Made by a program: the position numbers and the translations under genes | In this document: piece after piece, positions 34,011 through 43,711 of the stretch | How the letters are laid out: each line of letters opens with the position of its first letter | Numbering within the stretch: position 1 is the first letter of the stretch | NCBI RefSeq assembly: GCF_003418935.1 | Contig: NZ_QVMT01000006.1 | Span: 248,001-312,000, forward strand | Source: Emticicia sp. C21 | Lineage (GTDB): Bacteria; Bacteroidota; Bacteroidia; Cytophagales; Spirosomataceae | Direction: 5' to 3' | Length of the DNA: 64,000 bases | Notes under the pieces: generated by a model | The model's input: the letters and a program-made list of their open reading frames with translations, nothing else | Told to the model about the DNA's origin: nothing | Databases searched by the model: none

Positions 34011-35147
34011 ATGAAATTAGAAACTCTAAGCATTCATACAGGAAATCATGGCGAACCTACAACCGGAGCAGTTGTACCACCCATTGTTCTATCTACTACT
34101 TTTGAGCGTGCCGAAGATGGAGCCTTTGTAGAAGGAAGAGATATCTATGCCCGGGCATCTAATCCTAACAGAAGAATGCTAGAAGAGAAACTCGCAGCTT
34201 TGGAGGGTGGAACGGATGCTATCGCTTTTTCATCGGGTCAGGCAGCAACCATGAGTGTTTTTCATGCCTTAGGTACAAATAGCCATGTAATTTTGCCAGA
34301 TGATATTTATTATGGTACCAGATACATGATAGAAAGTCTATATGCACATTGGGGTATGACCTGTACGCCTGTAGATATGACCGATATTAATCAGATAAAA
34401 AAGGCCATTAAGAAGAATACTAAGCTCATCTGGATAGAGACTCCTTCAAATCCAAACCTTAAAATAACCGATATTCAGGCAGTAGTAAAACTGGCTAAAT
34501 CTAAAAATATCCTGACAGGTTGTGATAATACCTGGGCTACGCCTTACTTCACTAAACCTTTTGATTTTGGGGTGGATATTATCATGCACTCAACTACCAA
34601 GTATTTTGGTGGACATTCTGATATACTAAGTGGTTGTATTATTGTGAATGATAGTCTTCCACAGGATTTAAAGGCCAGAATCAGAAACTTTCAGACTACA
34701 GGAGGCGTAATCTCTTCACCTTTTGATTGTTGGTTGTTGTTTCGTAGCCTTGCTACGTTTGCCGTTCGGATGCCTGTTCATGGACAGAATGCTATGAAAC
34801 TAGCTACTTTCCTGGAAAGTTATCCGCAGATAGAAAAAGTAAACTATCCGGGTCTAAAGTCTAACGAATACCATAAAGTAGCTAAAAAACAAATGAAGAA
34901 TGGTTTTGGTGGGATGATGTCCATTCTGATAAAAGGTGGACAGGAAGCTGCTTTAAAACTGACTTCAAATTTAAAATTAGTTAAACATGCAACAAGTTTG
35001 GGCGGAGTAGAGACTTTAATAGAACATCGTAAATCGGCAGAGGGAGCACATTCGGTGAGTCCTGATAACTTGCTTCGGATTTCGGTAGGGATCGAAAACA
35101 TTGATGATTTAATTGAAGATTTCAGACAAGCCCTAGAGAATCTATAA
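34011..35147 (+). CDS. PLP-dependent trans-sulfuration enzyme (cystathionine gamma-synthase/lyase type)
   Basis: 378 residues from the ATG at 34011; the longer frame from 33906 crosses the palindrome and has no family match. Cys/Met-metabolism PLP enzyme pattern: SIHTGNHGEPTTGAVVPPIVLSTTF, YARASNPNRRMLEEKLAALEGG, AFSSGQAAT, D172 in CDNTWATPY, and PLP-binding K197 in HSTTKYFGGHSD. Members act as cystathionine gamma-synthase, gamma-lyase or beta-lyase in methionine/cysteine metabolism. The exact reaction cannot be fixed from sequence. Monocistronic. Confidence 0.9.
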   Translation: MKLETLSIHTGNHGEPTTGAVVPPIVLSTTFERAEDGAFVEGRDIYARASNPNRRMLEEKLAALEGGTDAIAFSSGQAATMSVFHALGTNSHVILPDDIYYGTRYMIESLYAHWGMTCTPVDMTDINQIKKAIKKNTKLIWIETPSNPNLKITDIQAVVKLAKSKNILTGCDNTWATPYFTKPFDFGVDIIMHSTTKYFGGHSDILSGCIIVNDSLPQDLKARIRNFQTTGGVISSPFDCWLLFRSLATFAVRMPVHGQNAMKLATFLESYPQIEKVNYPGLKSNEYHKVAKKQMKNGFGGMMSILIKGGQEAALKLTSNLKLVKHATSLGGVETLIEHRKSAEGAHSVSPDNLLRISVGIENIDDLIEDFRQALENL

Positions 35148-35173
35148 GCTTTGCGCACCTCCATTCAATAAAA

Positions 35174-35190
35174 TAACCCATTATGGGTTA
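35174..35190. promoter_or_regulatory. Short palindrome after the trans-sulfuration gene
   Basis: TAACCCAT T ATGGGTTA, perfect 8-bp arms around one base. No T tract follows, so it is either a weak terminator or an operator for the downstream peptidase gene. Confidence 0.35.
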
Positions 35191-35322
35191 AATAAAACCC
35201 GAACCAATTCGTTTATTTCGCAGTTTACATAGTTTGTATTATCTTAATCATAAGTGACTAATATTGTCCATCGGGATAAATACTTTAACCAGAATAGATT
35301 TGTATTTCAAAAAAAACTAAAC

Positions 35323-36918
35323 ATGAAAAAAATACTTTTTGCTTTTTTCTTATCTCCTTTTTTTCTTCTTCAATCCAACGCACAAGAGTTAAAAACTAAA
35401 CCTAACTGGCAGAATCTTGACTTTGAAAAAGACGGTGTTCGTGGGATGAGTGTTGAACGTGCCTATCAGGAATTACTGAAAGGCAGAACTTCTAAAACGG
35501 TGGTGGTAGCCGTAATAGATGGCGGTACGGATGTGAATCATGAAGACCTGAAAGATAAACTTTGGGTAAATAGCAAGGAAATTGCAGGCAATGGCAAGGA
35601 TGACGACAAAAACGGGTTTGTTGATGACATTAACGGCTGGGATTTCTTAGGTGGTAAAGACGGGCAGGACGTGAACCATGAACAGGTGGAAATAACCCGT
35701 ATGCTGAAAAGATTCAAAGATAAATTCGGTACTGAACCTTCTAAAAAACTGATTCGTAAAAATCAGGCTGAATATGATTTGATGGGTAAACTACAGAAAG
35801 AATATGAAGAAAAGAAAGCGGAAGCAGAACAATATGCACCTTTTTATGCCCAATTATATAAAAACTATACGGAGTCTGAAACCATTTTGAAGAACTTCCT
35901 GAAAGTAGAAACACTGACTAAAGAAAATATCTCGGGTATTGACGAAAACAACGCAGACCGTAGTGTAAGAGCCGCTAAACGTACACTTGAGAAATTTATA
36001 GAATTAGGTGCTAGTGGTAATGATATTAAAGAAGCAGTAGAGCACTATGAAAGCGAGTTGAAATATAATTATAATCTTGATTTCAATGCGCGTACTGTAG
36101 TAGGTGATAATCCTGATAAACTACAATATGGTGAGTACGGTAATAATGAAGTAACCGGCCCGGATGGGATGCACGGCTCGCACGTAGCAGGTATTATCGG
36201 TGCTAACCGTAATAATACATCAGGAATCTTAGGTGTAGCTGACGATGTAAAACTGATGATTGTTCGTGCAGTGCCAGATGGTGATGAAAGAGATAAAGAC
36301 GTAGCCAATGCTATTCGTTATGCAGCTGATAACGGTGCCCAAATCATCAATATGAGTTTCGGTAAACCATATTCGCCTGAGAAAAAATGGGTAGATGATG
36401 CCGTGAAATATGCGCAATCGAAAGGCGTACTGTTAGTGGCCGCTGCGGGTAACGACAATCTGGATATTGATGTTGACGTGCATTACCCGACCGCCACTTA
36501 CGAAAACGGACAAAAAGCAGAAAATTGGATCTCGGTAGGTGCGTTGTCGTGGAAAAGTGCCCCTGATGCAGTAGCCGAATTCAGTAACTACGGTAAAAAA
36601 GGTGTTGATGTGTTTGCACCGGGTGTTGATATTTATTCAACAGTGCCAGGCTCTAAATATGAGGAGAAAAGTGGTACAAGTATGGCAGCCCCTGCAACTA
36701 CAGGTGTAGCGGCTTTATTGAAATCATATTTTCCTGAGTTAACAGCCGCTCAAATCAAAAAGATTATTCTGGAATCATCTGTAAAAGTGCCTGATTTCAG
36801 AGTATATAAACCTGGCGGGAAAGAAATTGTGAAATTTGAAGATTTGTCAGTAACGGGTGGTATTGTGAATGCTTACAATGCTGTGAAGATGGCAAAAGAA
36901 ATGATGAAAGTAGAATAA
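35323..36918 (+). CDS. Exported subtilisin-like (S8) serine protease
   Basis: 531 residues from the ATG at 35323, which opens a signal peptide (MKKILFAFFLSPFFLLQSNAQ). Catalytic residues: D66 in VVAVIDGGTDVNHEDL, H284 in GMHGSHVAG, S453 in SGTSMAAPATTG, oxyanion Asn N377 in AAAGNDN. The distance from Asp to His is about 218 residues against about 30 in subtilisin. The insert (about 90-260) is rich in Lys/Glu and looks helical, so it may be a lid or binding domain. No C-terminal secretion domain is visible. A strong terminator follows. Confidence 0.93.
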   Translation: MKKILFAFFLSPFFLLQSNAQELKTKPNWQNLDFEKDGVRGMSVERAYQELLKGRTSKTVVVAVIDGGTDVNHEDLKDKLWVNSKEIAGNGKDDDKNGFVDDINGWDFLGGKDGQDVNHEQVEITRMLKRFKDKFGTEPSKKLIRKNQAEYDLMGKLQKEYEEKKAEAEQYAPFYAQLYKNYTESETILKNFLKVETLTKENISGIDENNADRSVRAAKRTLEKFIELGASGNDIKEAVEHYESELKYNYNLDFNARTVVGDNPDKLQYGEYGNNEVTGPDGMHGSHVAGIIGANRNNTSGILGVADDVKLMIVRAVPDGDERDKDVANAIRYAADNGAQIINMSFGKPYSPEKKWVDDAVKYAQSKGVLLVAAAGNDNLDIDVDVHYPTATYENGQKAENWISVGALSWKSAPDAVAEFSNYGKKGVDVFAPGVDIYSTVPGSKYEEKSGTSMAAPATTGVAALLKSYFPELTAAQIKKIILESSVKVPDFRVYKPGGKEIVKFEDLSVTGGIVNAYNAVKMAKEMMKVE

Positions 36919-36940
36919 CAAATGTTTAAACGCATATTCG

Positions 36941-36967
36941 AATCCGCAGTAGTCTTTACTGCGGATT
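36941..36967 (+). terminator. Intrinsic terminator after the S8 protease
   Basis: Perfect 11-bp stem AATCCGCAGTA / TACTGCGGATT, 5-base loop and T run. Confidence 0.92.
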
Positions 36968-37123
36968 TTTTATTTTATCAACATGAGACGATTGCAGATT
37001 ATATTGTAATTCTTTTTACTTTGTAAATAGCGCAAAAGACTATTGATGAATTGTAGAGATGTGCAAGTAAGAATTTAAAGTAAAGAAATAGACCAGTACT
37101 AACCTGATTTTATACAAAAAAAG

Positions 37124-37147
37124 AAGCCGAAGCATTCGCTTCGGCTT
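37124..37147 (-). terminator. Intrinsic terminator after the M1 peptidase
   Basis: On the minus strand AAGCCGAAGC / GCTTCGGCTT with a 4-base loop and a long T run, 28 bp past the stop at 37176. Confidence 0.92.
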
Positions 37148-37175
37148 TCTTGATTTATGGAAAACAGAGAGAAAA

Positions 37176-39560
37176 TTAATTCTTTCCGCTGGTTTGTACG
37201 CCTGTAGGCTGATTTTGTTTTGCCTGTTGCATCGGGTTAGGACCTTGTTGGAAAGCTCTTTGTTTGAAAGCCTGGAATTTGCTTGGTTGCTCAGGCTCAC
37301 GAGGGAATGCATTATTGGCTGTATCAATATCAGCGGTTTCATAGAATGGATCAAGAGTGAACTTCGCTACTTTCTTAGTAGTAGGCAATGTTTTCTTGAT
37401 TTCTTTGTCATTTGTACGCCAGATTTCAGCCGGAATTCTCACGATTTCACTTGTACCGTCTTCAAAATCCAGTTTCACAATCACAGGCATGGGTAAACCA
37501 CCTTTATTTTTGATTTTCAATACATAAAAGTTTTTACCTTCTTCCAACATCTTACGTTCGTCGTCTGATAAACTTGCTCTGTATTGCTCTGATTTTTGTT
37601 TATCAGCCGCTGTTACAGCGTACTTGTCATACGAGTTATAGAAGTCTCTCATGGTTGAGTCAGCCTCAACTACCGTTTGTTTAATATCTGTTTTGTTACG
37701 GATATTGCTCAATGTCTCACGCTTAGCGTCAGCCTCTGCTTTGTCAGCGGCTTTTTTAGCAACCGGGTCTTGTGTATCTATTGAATACCATTCTACTTCA
37801 GCTAAATCCTGGTCAACAGGCTCTACGCCATAGAACCATCCTTTCCAGAACCAATCCAGATCAACACCAGAAGCATCTTCCATTGTACGGAAGAAATCGG
37901 CAGGTTGTGGAGATTTGAAAGCCCAACGACGCGCATATTCTTTGAAAGCATAGTCAAACAACTCACGGCCCATAATGGTTTCACGCAGCATATTCAAGCC
38001 TGTAGCAGGTTTGGCATAAGCGTTTGGCCCTAATGAAATTACGTTATCAGAGCTGGTCATGATAGGTGATAGTTGCGACTTATCAGTTTTCATATAAGGC
38101 ACAATGTATTGTGGTTCACCTCTGCGCGATGGGAAGTTACGATCCCACTCCTGTTCAGCTAAATACTGGCAGAAAGTATTCAAACCTTCGTCCATCCAAG
38201 TCCATTGACGTTCGTCAGTATTTACAATCATCGGGAAGAAGTTATGGCCTACTTCGTGGATAATTACACCAATCATACCTGCTTTGGTTTGCTCCGAATA
38301 AGTGCCATCAGCCTCCGGGCGACCACCATTGAATGAAATCATCGGGTACTCCATACCACCACCAGCAGTTGCATGGCAAGAAATAGCCACCGGATAAGGA
38401 TACTGGATAGTACGGTTACCGTAGCTTCTCAAAGTATGCTCAACCACTCGGGTTGAGTATTGTCCCCAAAGTGGATTGCCTTCTTTTGAATAGAAAGACA
38501 TCGACCAGATTTTGCGGCCATTGTTATATACATCGGTTTGCATGGCATCCCAGATGAATTTACGAGAAGAAGTAAAGGCGAAGTCACGTACGTTAGCAGC
38601 TTTGTAGATCCAGGTTTTTTTGCCGGTTGGCTTGCCTTTCTCTGCCGCTTCTGCCTCTGCCTGGGTCACCATTAAAACAGGCGTTTTTGAGTTTTTGGCT
38701 TGCTCCCAACGTTTCAATTGCGTTGCTGATAGTACTTTGTCATAATTCTGGCACTCACCTGTAGCACCTACTACGTGGTCGTTAGGCACAGTAATTTCTA
38801 CCTTATAATCACCAAAAGGTAAGGTAAACTCACCCTGACCTAAGAATTGTTTGTGTTGCCAGCCATTCACATCATCATACACAGCCATACGAGGAAACCA
38901 ATGTGCAATAAAGTAATTGTAGTTACCATCTTTCGGGAAGTACTCCAGACCCGAGCGACCGTAGTATTCAGTGATATTATAATTCCAATCAATACGGAAA
39001 GAATATGTTTGTCCTGTTTTTAAAGGAGTTGGCACCTCAATACGCATCATGGTATTATTGATGGTATAAGTCAGATCAGCACCTGTTTTGGCATCTTTTA
39101 CTACAGTAATTTTGTAACCGTATTCTTTATTACTAGTGATTGTAGTGTTTACAGAACTCGGCGAGTTGATACCTTGGATAGCGCCAAAAGACATTTGATT
39201 ATTATTTATGCCACCCGTCTTTGTCATGGCGTTAATAGAGGTCTTCTCAAACAAATTCTGGTCTAATTGTAACCAGATATAACGCAATTCATCCGGTGAT
39301 TTGTTGGTATAGGTAACTACCTCTGTACCAATAATGCGCTGATTGATGTCGTCTAACTCTACTTTTATATCGTAGTCAGCTTTTTGTTGCCAGTAATCTT
39401 TACCCGGAGCTCCTGAGGCTGTACGATAGGTGTTAGGAGTTGGTAACTCCGTACCCATCTGCTCGAAGCGGGTGTTGGCATTATATTGCGTTGTGGCAGG
39501 TTGTTGCGCAAACGCTGCAAGGCCTGTCAAAAGACAGAGCAGAAGAATGGTGTTTCTCAT
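37176..39560 (-). CDS. M1-family metallopeptidase
   Basis: 794 residues with signal peptide MRNTILLLCLLTGLAAFAQ. Gluzincin active site is complete: H435-E-V-G-H439 and the third zinc ligand E458 in WMDEGLN. The exopeptidase motif is GGGMEYPM, a variant of GAMEN, so the N-terminus-binding Glu is present. N-terminal beta domain about 40-270. The C-terminal 200 residues are charged, with a Gln-rich tail (PNPMQQAKQNQPTG). A periplasmic aminopeptidase is likely. -7 box TATTTTTG at complement 39590-39597. Confidence 0.93.
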   Translation of the reverse strand: MRNTILLLCLLTGLAAFAQQPATTQYNANTRFEQMGTELPTPNTYRTASGAPGKDYWQQKADYDIKVELDDINQRIIGTEVVTYTNKSPDELRYIWLQLDQNLFEKTSINAMTKTGGINNNQMSFGAIQGINSPSSVNTTITSNKEYGYKITVVKDAKTGADLTYTINNTMMRIEVPTPLKTGQTYSFRIDWNYNITEYYGRSGLEYFPKDGNYNYFIAHWFPRMAVYDDVNGWQHKQFLGQGEFTLPFGDYKVEITVPNDHVVGATGECQNYDKVLSATQLKRWEQAKNSKTPVLMVTQAEAEAAEKGKPTGKKTWIYKAANVRDFAFTSSRKFIWDAMQTDVYNNGRKIWSMSFYSKEGNPLWGQYSTRVVEHTLRSYGNRTIQYPYPVAISCHATAGGGMEYPMISFNGGRPEADGTYSEQTKAGMIGVIIHEVGHNFFPMIVNTDERQWTWMDEGLNTFCQYLAEQEWDRNFPSRRGEPQYIVPYMKTDKSQLSPIMTSSDNVISLGPNAYAKPATGLNMLRETIMGRELFDYAFKEYARRWAFKSPQPADFFRTMEDASGVDLDWFWKGWFYGVEPVDQDLAEVEWYSIDTQDPVAKKAADKAEADAKRETLSNIRNKTDIKQTVVEADSTMRDFYNSYDKYAVTAADKQKSEQYRASLSDDERKMLEEGKNFYVLKIKNKGGLPMPVIVKLDFEDGTSEIVRIPAEIWRTNDKEIKKTLPTTKKVAKFTLDPFYETADIDTANNAFPREPEQPSKFQAFKQRAFQQGPNPMQQAKQNQPTGVQTSGKN

Positions 39561-39589
39561 ATATTTATGATGAAGGGCTTAATAAATAA

Positions 39590-39597
39590 CAAAAATA
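39590..39597 (-). promoter_or_regulatory. -7 box of the M1 peptidase gene
   Basis: TATTTTTG on the minus strand, 29 bp upstream of the start codon; no clear -33 TTG. Confidence 0.45.
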
Positions 39598-39662
39598 TAA
39601 AAAAAGCTTAAAGATTGACATTAAAAATGCCTCTTTTACCTATTCTGGAGACATTTCTTAAC

Positions 39663-40118
39663 TTATTTCCGACGAATCTTTGGTAAAACGACTATTACTG
39701 CAATTTCTATATTAGCTCCTCCAGGTAAATTTGCCACACCAACGGTCGTGCGGGCAGGGAATTTACCTTCGAAATACTGGCCGTACAGCTCGTTTACTCT
39801 GGCAAAATTAGCGATGTCTTTCAGGTAGATAGTAGTATTCACAATGTCCTCCATTTTGGCTCCTGCGGCTTCTACAACAGCTTTGATATTTTCCATGACC
39901 TGTATGGTTTCAGGGTCTATACCTCCCTCCACCAATTTACGGGTTTGAGGATTCAGCCCGATTTGTCCGGCTACATAGAGCATACCATTCGCTTTTACTC
40001 CCTGGCTATAGGGAGCAGTAGGTATGGGAGCCTTCTTAGTCTCGACAATTTCTTTGTTTTGTCCAAAGGCAAGGGATATAGAGAGGGCTAAAAAGCCAAT
40101 GAGTAGAAGTTTGTTCAT
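39663..40118 (-). CDS. Exported RidA-family protein
   Basis: 151 residues. Signal peptide MNKLLLIGFLALSISLAFGQ precedes a RidA domain: APIPTAPYSQGVKANGMLYVAGQIGLNPQT, GGIDPETIQVMENIKAVVEAAGAKMEDIVNTTIYLKDI, FPARTTVGVANLPGGANIEIAVIVVLP. It keeps the residues of active RidA (PYSQ, the Arg in PARTTVG, Glu in the last strand). The domain normally works in the cytoplasm on enamine/imine intermediates; here it is predicted to be exported. The mature N-terminus is QNKEIVETKKA. Confidence 0.88.
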   Translation of the reverse strand: MNKLLLIGFLALSISLAFGQNKEIVETKKAPIPTAPYSQGVKANGMLYVAGQIGLNPQTRKLVEGGIDPETIQVMENIKAVVEAAGAKMEDIVNTTIYLKDIANFARVNELYGQYFEGKFPARTTVGVANLPGGANIEIAVIVVLPKIRRK

Positions 40119-40172
40119 GTGTTTTTGATTTGTGCTTACAATTTTCTAAATTTTGTTTTAAAATCAAAATAG

Positions 40173-40598
40173 ATGAATTTTGAAACTGTTTTTTCTGTAG
40201 TGAATGCCTTGGTGATGCCCCAATGGCTATTGATGATTTTTGCTCCATATTGGAGGTGGACGCTTAAACTGACAGATTCGTACCTTATTCCGGTATTATT
40301 GGCTGTTACTTATGCTTTCTATGTGATTATGAGCTTGGATGATTTAGACTTTATGTCATTCAGCACATTGGCAGGGATTAAACAAATGTTTTCAGCAGAA
40401 CAGAGTGTTCTGGTTGGTTGGATTCATTATTTGTGTTTTGATTTAATAGCAGGCACATGGATTTACAAAGATTCATTAACCAAAGGCAAAAATCGGATAG
40501 TAGTCGGTATATGCCTGTTCCTTTGCCTGATGCTCGGGCCGATTGGTTTCCTGCTGTATTGGATAATCCGAAAATTGGCAAGAAACCAAGCAACTTAG
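40173..40598 (+). CDS. ABA4-like/DUF4281 membrane protein
   Basis: 141 residues with four hydrophobic helices. The segments VNALVMPQWLLMIFAPYWRWT, GWIHYLCFDLIAGTWIYKDS and LMLGPIGFLLYWIIRK match the DUF4281 (ABA4-like) family, related to the plant plastid protein needed for neoxanthin formation. The bacterial members have no demonstrated function; a link to carotenoid or lipid metabolism is only a guess. Convergent with the LytTR gene, 17 bp apart; divergent from the exported RidA gene. Confidence 0.85.
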   Translation: MNFETVFSVVNALVMPQWLLMIFAPYWRWTLKLTDSYLIPVLLAVTYAFYVIMSLDDLDFMSFSTLAGIKQMFSAEQSVLVGWIHYLCFDLIAGTWIYKDSLTKGKNRIVVGICLFLCLMLGPIGFLLYWIIRKLARNQAT

Positions 40599-40615
40599 TA
40601 TCACGACATGGAACA

Positions 40616-41407
40616 TTATATCTCCATCAATCTCTTCAGATTATCGCCATAGGTAGAACCTGTCTCAATCTTGGTAATTTTACTGTCACGCATCACAACC
40701 AGATATTTGCCATTGAAATACTTCTGTAATTCTTTAATCAGATGAGAATTAACAATGGACGCGCGGCTTACCCGTACGAAATTTTCTGGCAGTTTTTCTT
40801 CCAAGCTGGTAATGGTATAGTTAGTCAGATACTGCTTGCCATCAGTAGTATTCAGAAATACATATTTATCCTCTGCTTCAAAATAACTGATGTCGGTTAG
40901 AGGAATAAACAATATCCTTTCCCCTGATTTCACCGAAATAGAATGAGCTGTTGTCTGTTTTTGGGCAGGCGAACGTTGTGTTTCCTCTTTGGATTTAAAC
41001 TGTTCGAGCAACTGAATCAGGTTAGCATTCAATGAATTATCCTCTTTCTTCTCTTCTAATTTCTTTAGTTTCTCTATCGTTTTCTCTAATCTTTCCGGCT
41101 CAATCGGTTTCAATAAATAATCAATCGAGTTCTCTTCAAAAGCCCGGATAGCATATTGGTCGTAGGCCGTAGAGAATATTACCTTTGGCATATACGATAG
41201 GTTTGATAACATTTCAAAACCTGTCATCAATGGCATTTCAATATCTAAAAAAATCAGGTCGGGTTTTTGTGTTTCAATTTTTTCTAAACCCTCTTGCCCG
41301 TTATGTGCTTCATCGATGATGCTGATAACAGAATTGTAGTGCGACAACAATCTTTTCAAACGGCTGATAGCCAGCGGTTCATCATCAATCAATATAGTCT
41401 TAAACAT
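40616..41407 (-). CDS. LytTR-family response regulator
   Basis: 263 residues from the ATG at 41407 (MFKTILIDDEPLAISRLK); a TTG at 41416 would add three residues. Receiver domain about 1-115 with the acidic pair at D8/D9, phospho-acceptor D55 in LIFLDIEMP and K100 in DYLLKPIEP. A Lys/Glu-rich linker follows, then a LytTR DNA-binding domain about 155-263 (LFIPLTDISYFEAEDKYVFL, FVRVSRASIVNSHLI). It lies 18 bp after the DUF4097-kinase gene, so it is that kinase's cognate partner. Last gene of a four-gene operon. Confidence 0.95.
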   Translation of the reverse strand: MFKTILIDDEPLAISRLKRLLSHYNSVISIIDEAHNGQEGLEKIETQKPDLIFLDIEMPLMTGFEMLSNLSYMPKVIFSTAYDQYAIRAFEENSIDYLLKPIEPERLEKTIEKLKKLEEKKEDNSLNANLIQLLEQFKSKEETQRSPAQKQTTAHSISVKSGERILFIPLTDISYFEAEDKYVFLNTTDGKQYLTNYTITSLEEKLPENFVRVSRASIVNSHLIKELQKYFNGKYLVVMRDSKITKIETGSTYGDNLKRLMEI

Positions 41408-41425
41408 GGTCTTCAATTTTAATGG

Positions 41426-43711
41426 TTATATACTCATTTTATCCAGAGTCTCTACAGGTACTTTGATAATAATGGATTTGTAATCGTTATTTTCAATTTG
41501 CAGATTCGCGTCATTACCATAAATCAGCTGCAATTTATCACTAATACTTCTTAGCCCATATCCTCCGCTCAAATCTTCTTTAAAAGCCGGGCCATTGTCA
41601 TGTATCTGAAAGGCTATCAGATCTTTTTCTTTTGAAATCTTCACATCAATAATTCCATGCTCGGTAATCTTAGAAATGCCGTGTTTGATGGCATTTTCAA
41701 CAATCGGTTGTAGTAGAAAACGAGGGATCTTAATGTTTTCAAGCCCCGGCTCTAATTGAACTGAGTATTTCAATCGATCACCGAAACGCATTTGTTCGAT
41801 TGACAGGTAAGATTTGACAATATCTAATTCTTCGGCAATGCTATGGAAACTCTGGTCAGAGCGCCCTGTGGTAGCCCTGAATAATTTGGAAAGTTGGATG
41901 GTCATTTCTTCGGCTTTGTCCGGATTATCGTGAATCAAACCGGTGATACTATTTAATGAATTGTACAGAAAATGTGGATTAATGCGGGCTTCTAAGGCGT
42001 TGAGTTGAGCTTTGGTTTTTAGTTTTTCAAGGTTCAACAGTTGGTATTCCTGCTCCGAAATCTTCCTGTCGAGGTCTTTAGAGCGTTGCCAGTTATAGAA
42101 AATCACACAAACCGCAACCATCGGAATTAATAGATAAAGTGTACTATGATTAGCTATGCCCGTTTCAGTATATTTTATTGACATGATTCTCCAGTAGTGT
42201 GCCCAGTATTTTCCTCCATCATTCTCTACTAAATACAAAGCTTTTTGAAAAAGGCGCGCCAACATTAAAGTAAAGTAAGTAAATACTATCAGAATAGTGT
42301 ATTTCGACCAGTTCTTTGTAAGAAAACGCTCGATAAAAAGGATAAAAATAATCAGACTGATAAAACAGGCAAAGCCCGTAGTAAGATTGGCTAAAAAAAC
42401 GGCTTTATTCTGCTCGGCTTCTAAAGAGGTAGGATTTAATAGTTCTAAAGAAAAATATAAGATACTGTTTAGTCCATAGATAAGGAACAGCGCAAACAAA
42501 AAGGTATAAAAGACAAATTGTGGGTTAAGCCGATTAATAGCATTTTTAAAGCTTGTTCTGAAACTATTATTCCGTTCTCTGTAATGAGGTCTTGGGAGTT
42601 CTGAAACGGGTGTCGGTATATCATAGCCAGAAGTCTTTGAAGTAACATCAGGAGCTTTCTCCAGATTAATCCTATCTACCCAGGTATATTGTTTTTTTTT
42701 AAGCTCGTCTTCTACATCCGGGAAAAGCTCTGCTTTGGGGGCATAGATTCTGACATTGCCCCCAAAAGATTTTAGTTTCACACTTGCCCCACCACCGTTG
42801 ATACTACCCAATATGAATCCCGACCGCTTATTACCCTGGAAATTGGGTAGGTGAGGAGCTCTTACAATCGACCCGTCGGCTTCTATTTGCAAACCCTGAC
42901 TCAAAGGCAGCTGCGCTTTAATATTACCCCCACTTGTTTCAAGCCATAAGTATTCGTTAATAGCACTTGCCTGAATATTAATGTTACCGCCTTTGGTAGA
43001 AGCACCAATATTGCCTTTCATGTTTTCGAGACGGATGTTCCCACCAAACGTAAAAGTTTTAAATTCACCTGAAATATTGGCGGCTCTGATATTGCCTCCA
43101 CTAGTCTTGGTATAGAGTTTTCCGCTGAAATTCTCTAGTTTAAAATTACCCCCGCTGGTGTTACTATTAATCTCACCTTTTGAATTTTGAATCAGTACAT
43201 TACCTCCTGAGGTAGAAAGATCAGCTTTTATATCGCAATTACCTACTTTTATACTTCCTGCTGATGCTTTTCCTTGTATCTCTCCAACCGAATTGGCAAT
43301 TTTTATATCTCCTATGGCCGTACGAAGTGTTTGTTTGCCAATAAGGTTATTCAAAGCAATATCTCCTACAGTGGTTGTGACTAAGGCATTGATATTCTTA
43401 GGAATAAAAACCCGAAAAGATACCTGAAAAAAACTCAACCAATCCCATTTCCAGAAGCCATTATTACGGGCAGCAATTCTTAGATGGTCGCCCTGTTGCG
43501 TTATATTCACCAATTCATATCCTGCGTCGGCAGAGGTGACACTCTCTTTTCTAAAGAAATTGATAAACAGGCGTTTAGAGGCATATATCTCAATTCTGAT
43601 TTCATTTTCTTCGTTACCCAGAAGTTCAATATTTCCGGTAATAGTTTCTATTTGCAGGTTTCTGACACCTTCAGCAGAGACGGTCTTTATTTCTGATGGT
43701 AAATAATTCAT
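41426..43711 (-). CDS. DUF4097 beta-repeat / 4-TM / LytS-type histidine kinase fusion
   Basis: 761 residues, much longer than ordinary LytS/YehU kinases in this phylum (about 350). Residues about 10-335 form a DUF4097-type ('putative adhesin') beta-repeat region with seven GGN turns about 20 residues apart (SGGNVLI, SGGNFKL, SGGNIRA, FGGNIRL, KGGNINI, SGGNIKA, FGGNVRI). A linker is followed by four TM helices about 398-420, 437-461, 470-490 and 524-541. Then comes a coiled coil and a His_kinase domain with H580 in NPHFLYNSLNS, N-box VENAIKHG and G-box DNGPAF/GYGLRSI. There is no signal peptide, so the beta-repeat domain should be cytoplasmic. Its ATG overlaps the stop of the upstream membrane-protein gene (TAATG). 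Confidence 0.9.
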   Translation of the reverse strand: MNYLPSEIKTVSAEGVRNLQIETITGNIELLGNEENEIRIEIYASKRLFINFFRKESVTSADAGYELVNITQQGDHLRIAARNNGFWKWDWLSFFQVSFRVFIPKNINALVTTTVGDIALNNLIGKQTLRTAIGDIKIANSVGEIQGKASAGSIKVGNCDIKADLSTSGGNVLIQNSKGEINSNTSGGNFKLENFSGKLYTKTSGGNIRAANISGEFKTFTFGGNIRLENMKGNIGASTKGGNINIQASAINEYLWLETSGGNIKAQLPLSQGLQIEADGSIVRAPHLPNFQGNKRSGFILGSINGGGASVKLKSFGGNVRIYAPKAELFPDVEDELKKKQYTWVDRINLEKAPDVTSKTSGYDIPTPVSELPRPHYRERNNSFRTSFKNAINRLNPQFVFYTFLFALFLIYGLNSILYFSLELLNPTSLEAEQNKAVFLANLTTGFACFISLIIFILFIERFLTKNWSKYTILIVFTYFTLMLARLFQKALYLVENDGGKYWAHYWRIMSIKYTETGIANHSTLYLLIPMVAVCVIFYNWQRSKDLDRKISEQEYQLLNLEKLKTKAQLNALEARINPHFLYNSLNSITGLIHDNPDKAEEMTIQLSKLFRATTGRSDQSFHSIAEELDIVKSYLSIEQMRFGDRLKYSVQLEPGLENIKIPRFLLQPIVENAIKHGISKITEHGIIDVKISKEKDLIAFQIHDNGPAFKEDLSGGYGLRSISDKLQLIYGNDANLQIENNDYKSIIIKVPVETLDKMSI

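Noticed and set aside
42700-43700. Repeated GGN-coding segments as a DNA tandem repeat or CRISPR-like array
   Set aside because: They are degenerate at DNA level and lie in frame inside the kinase gene; they are protein beta-repeats.
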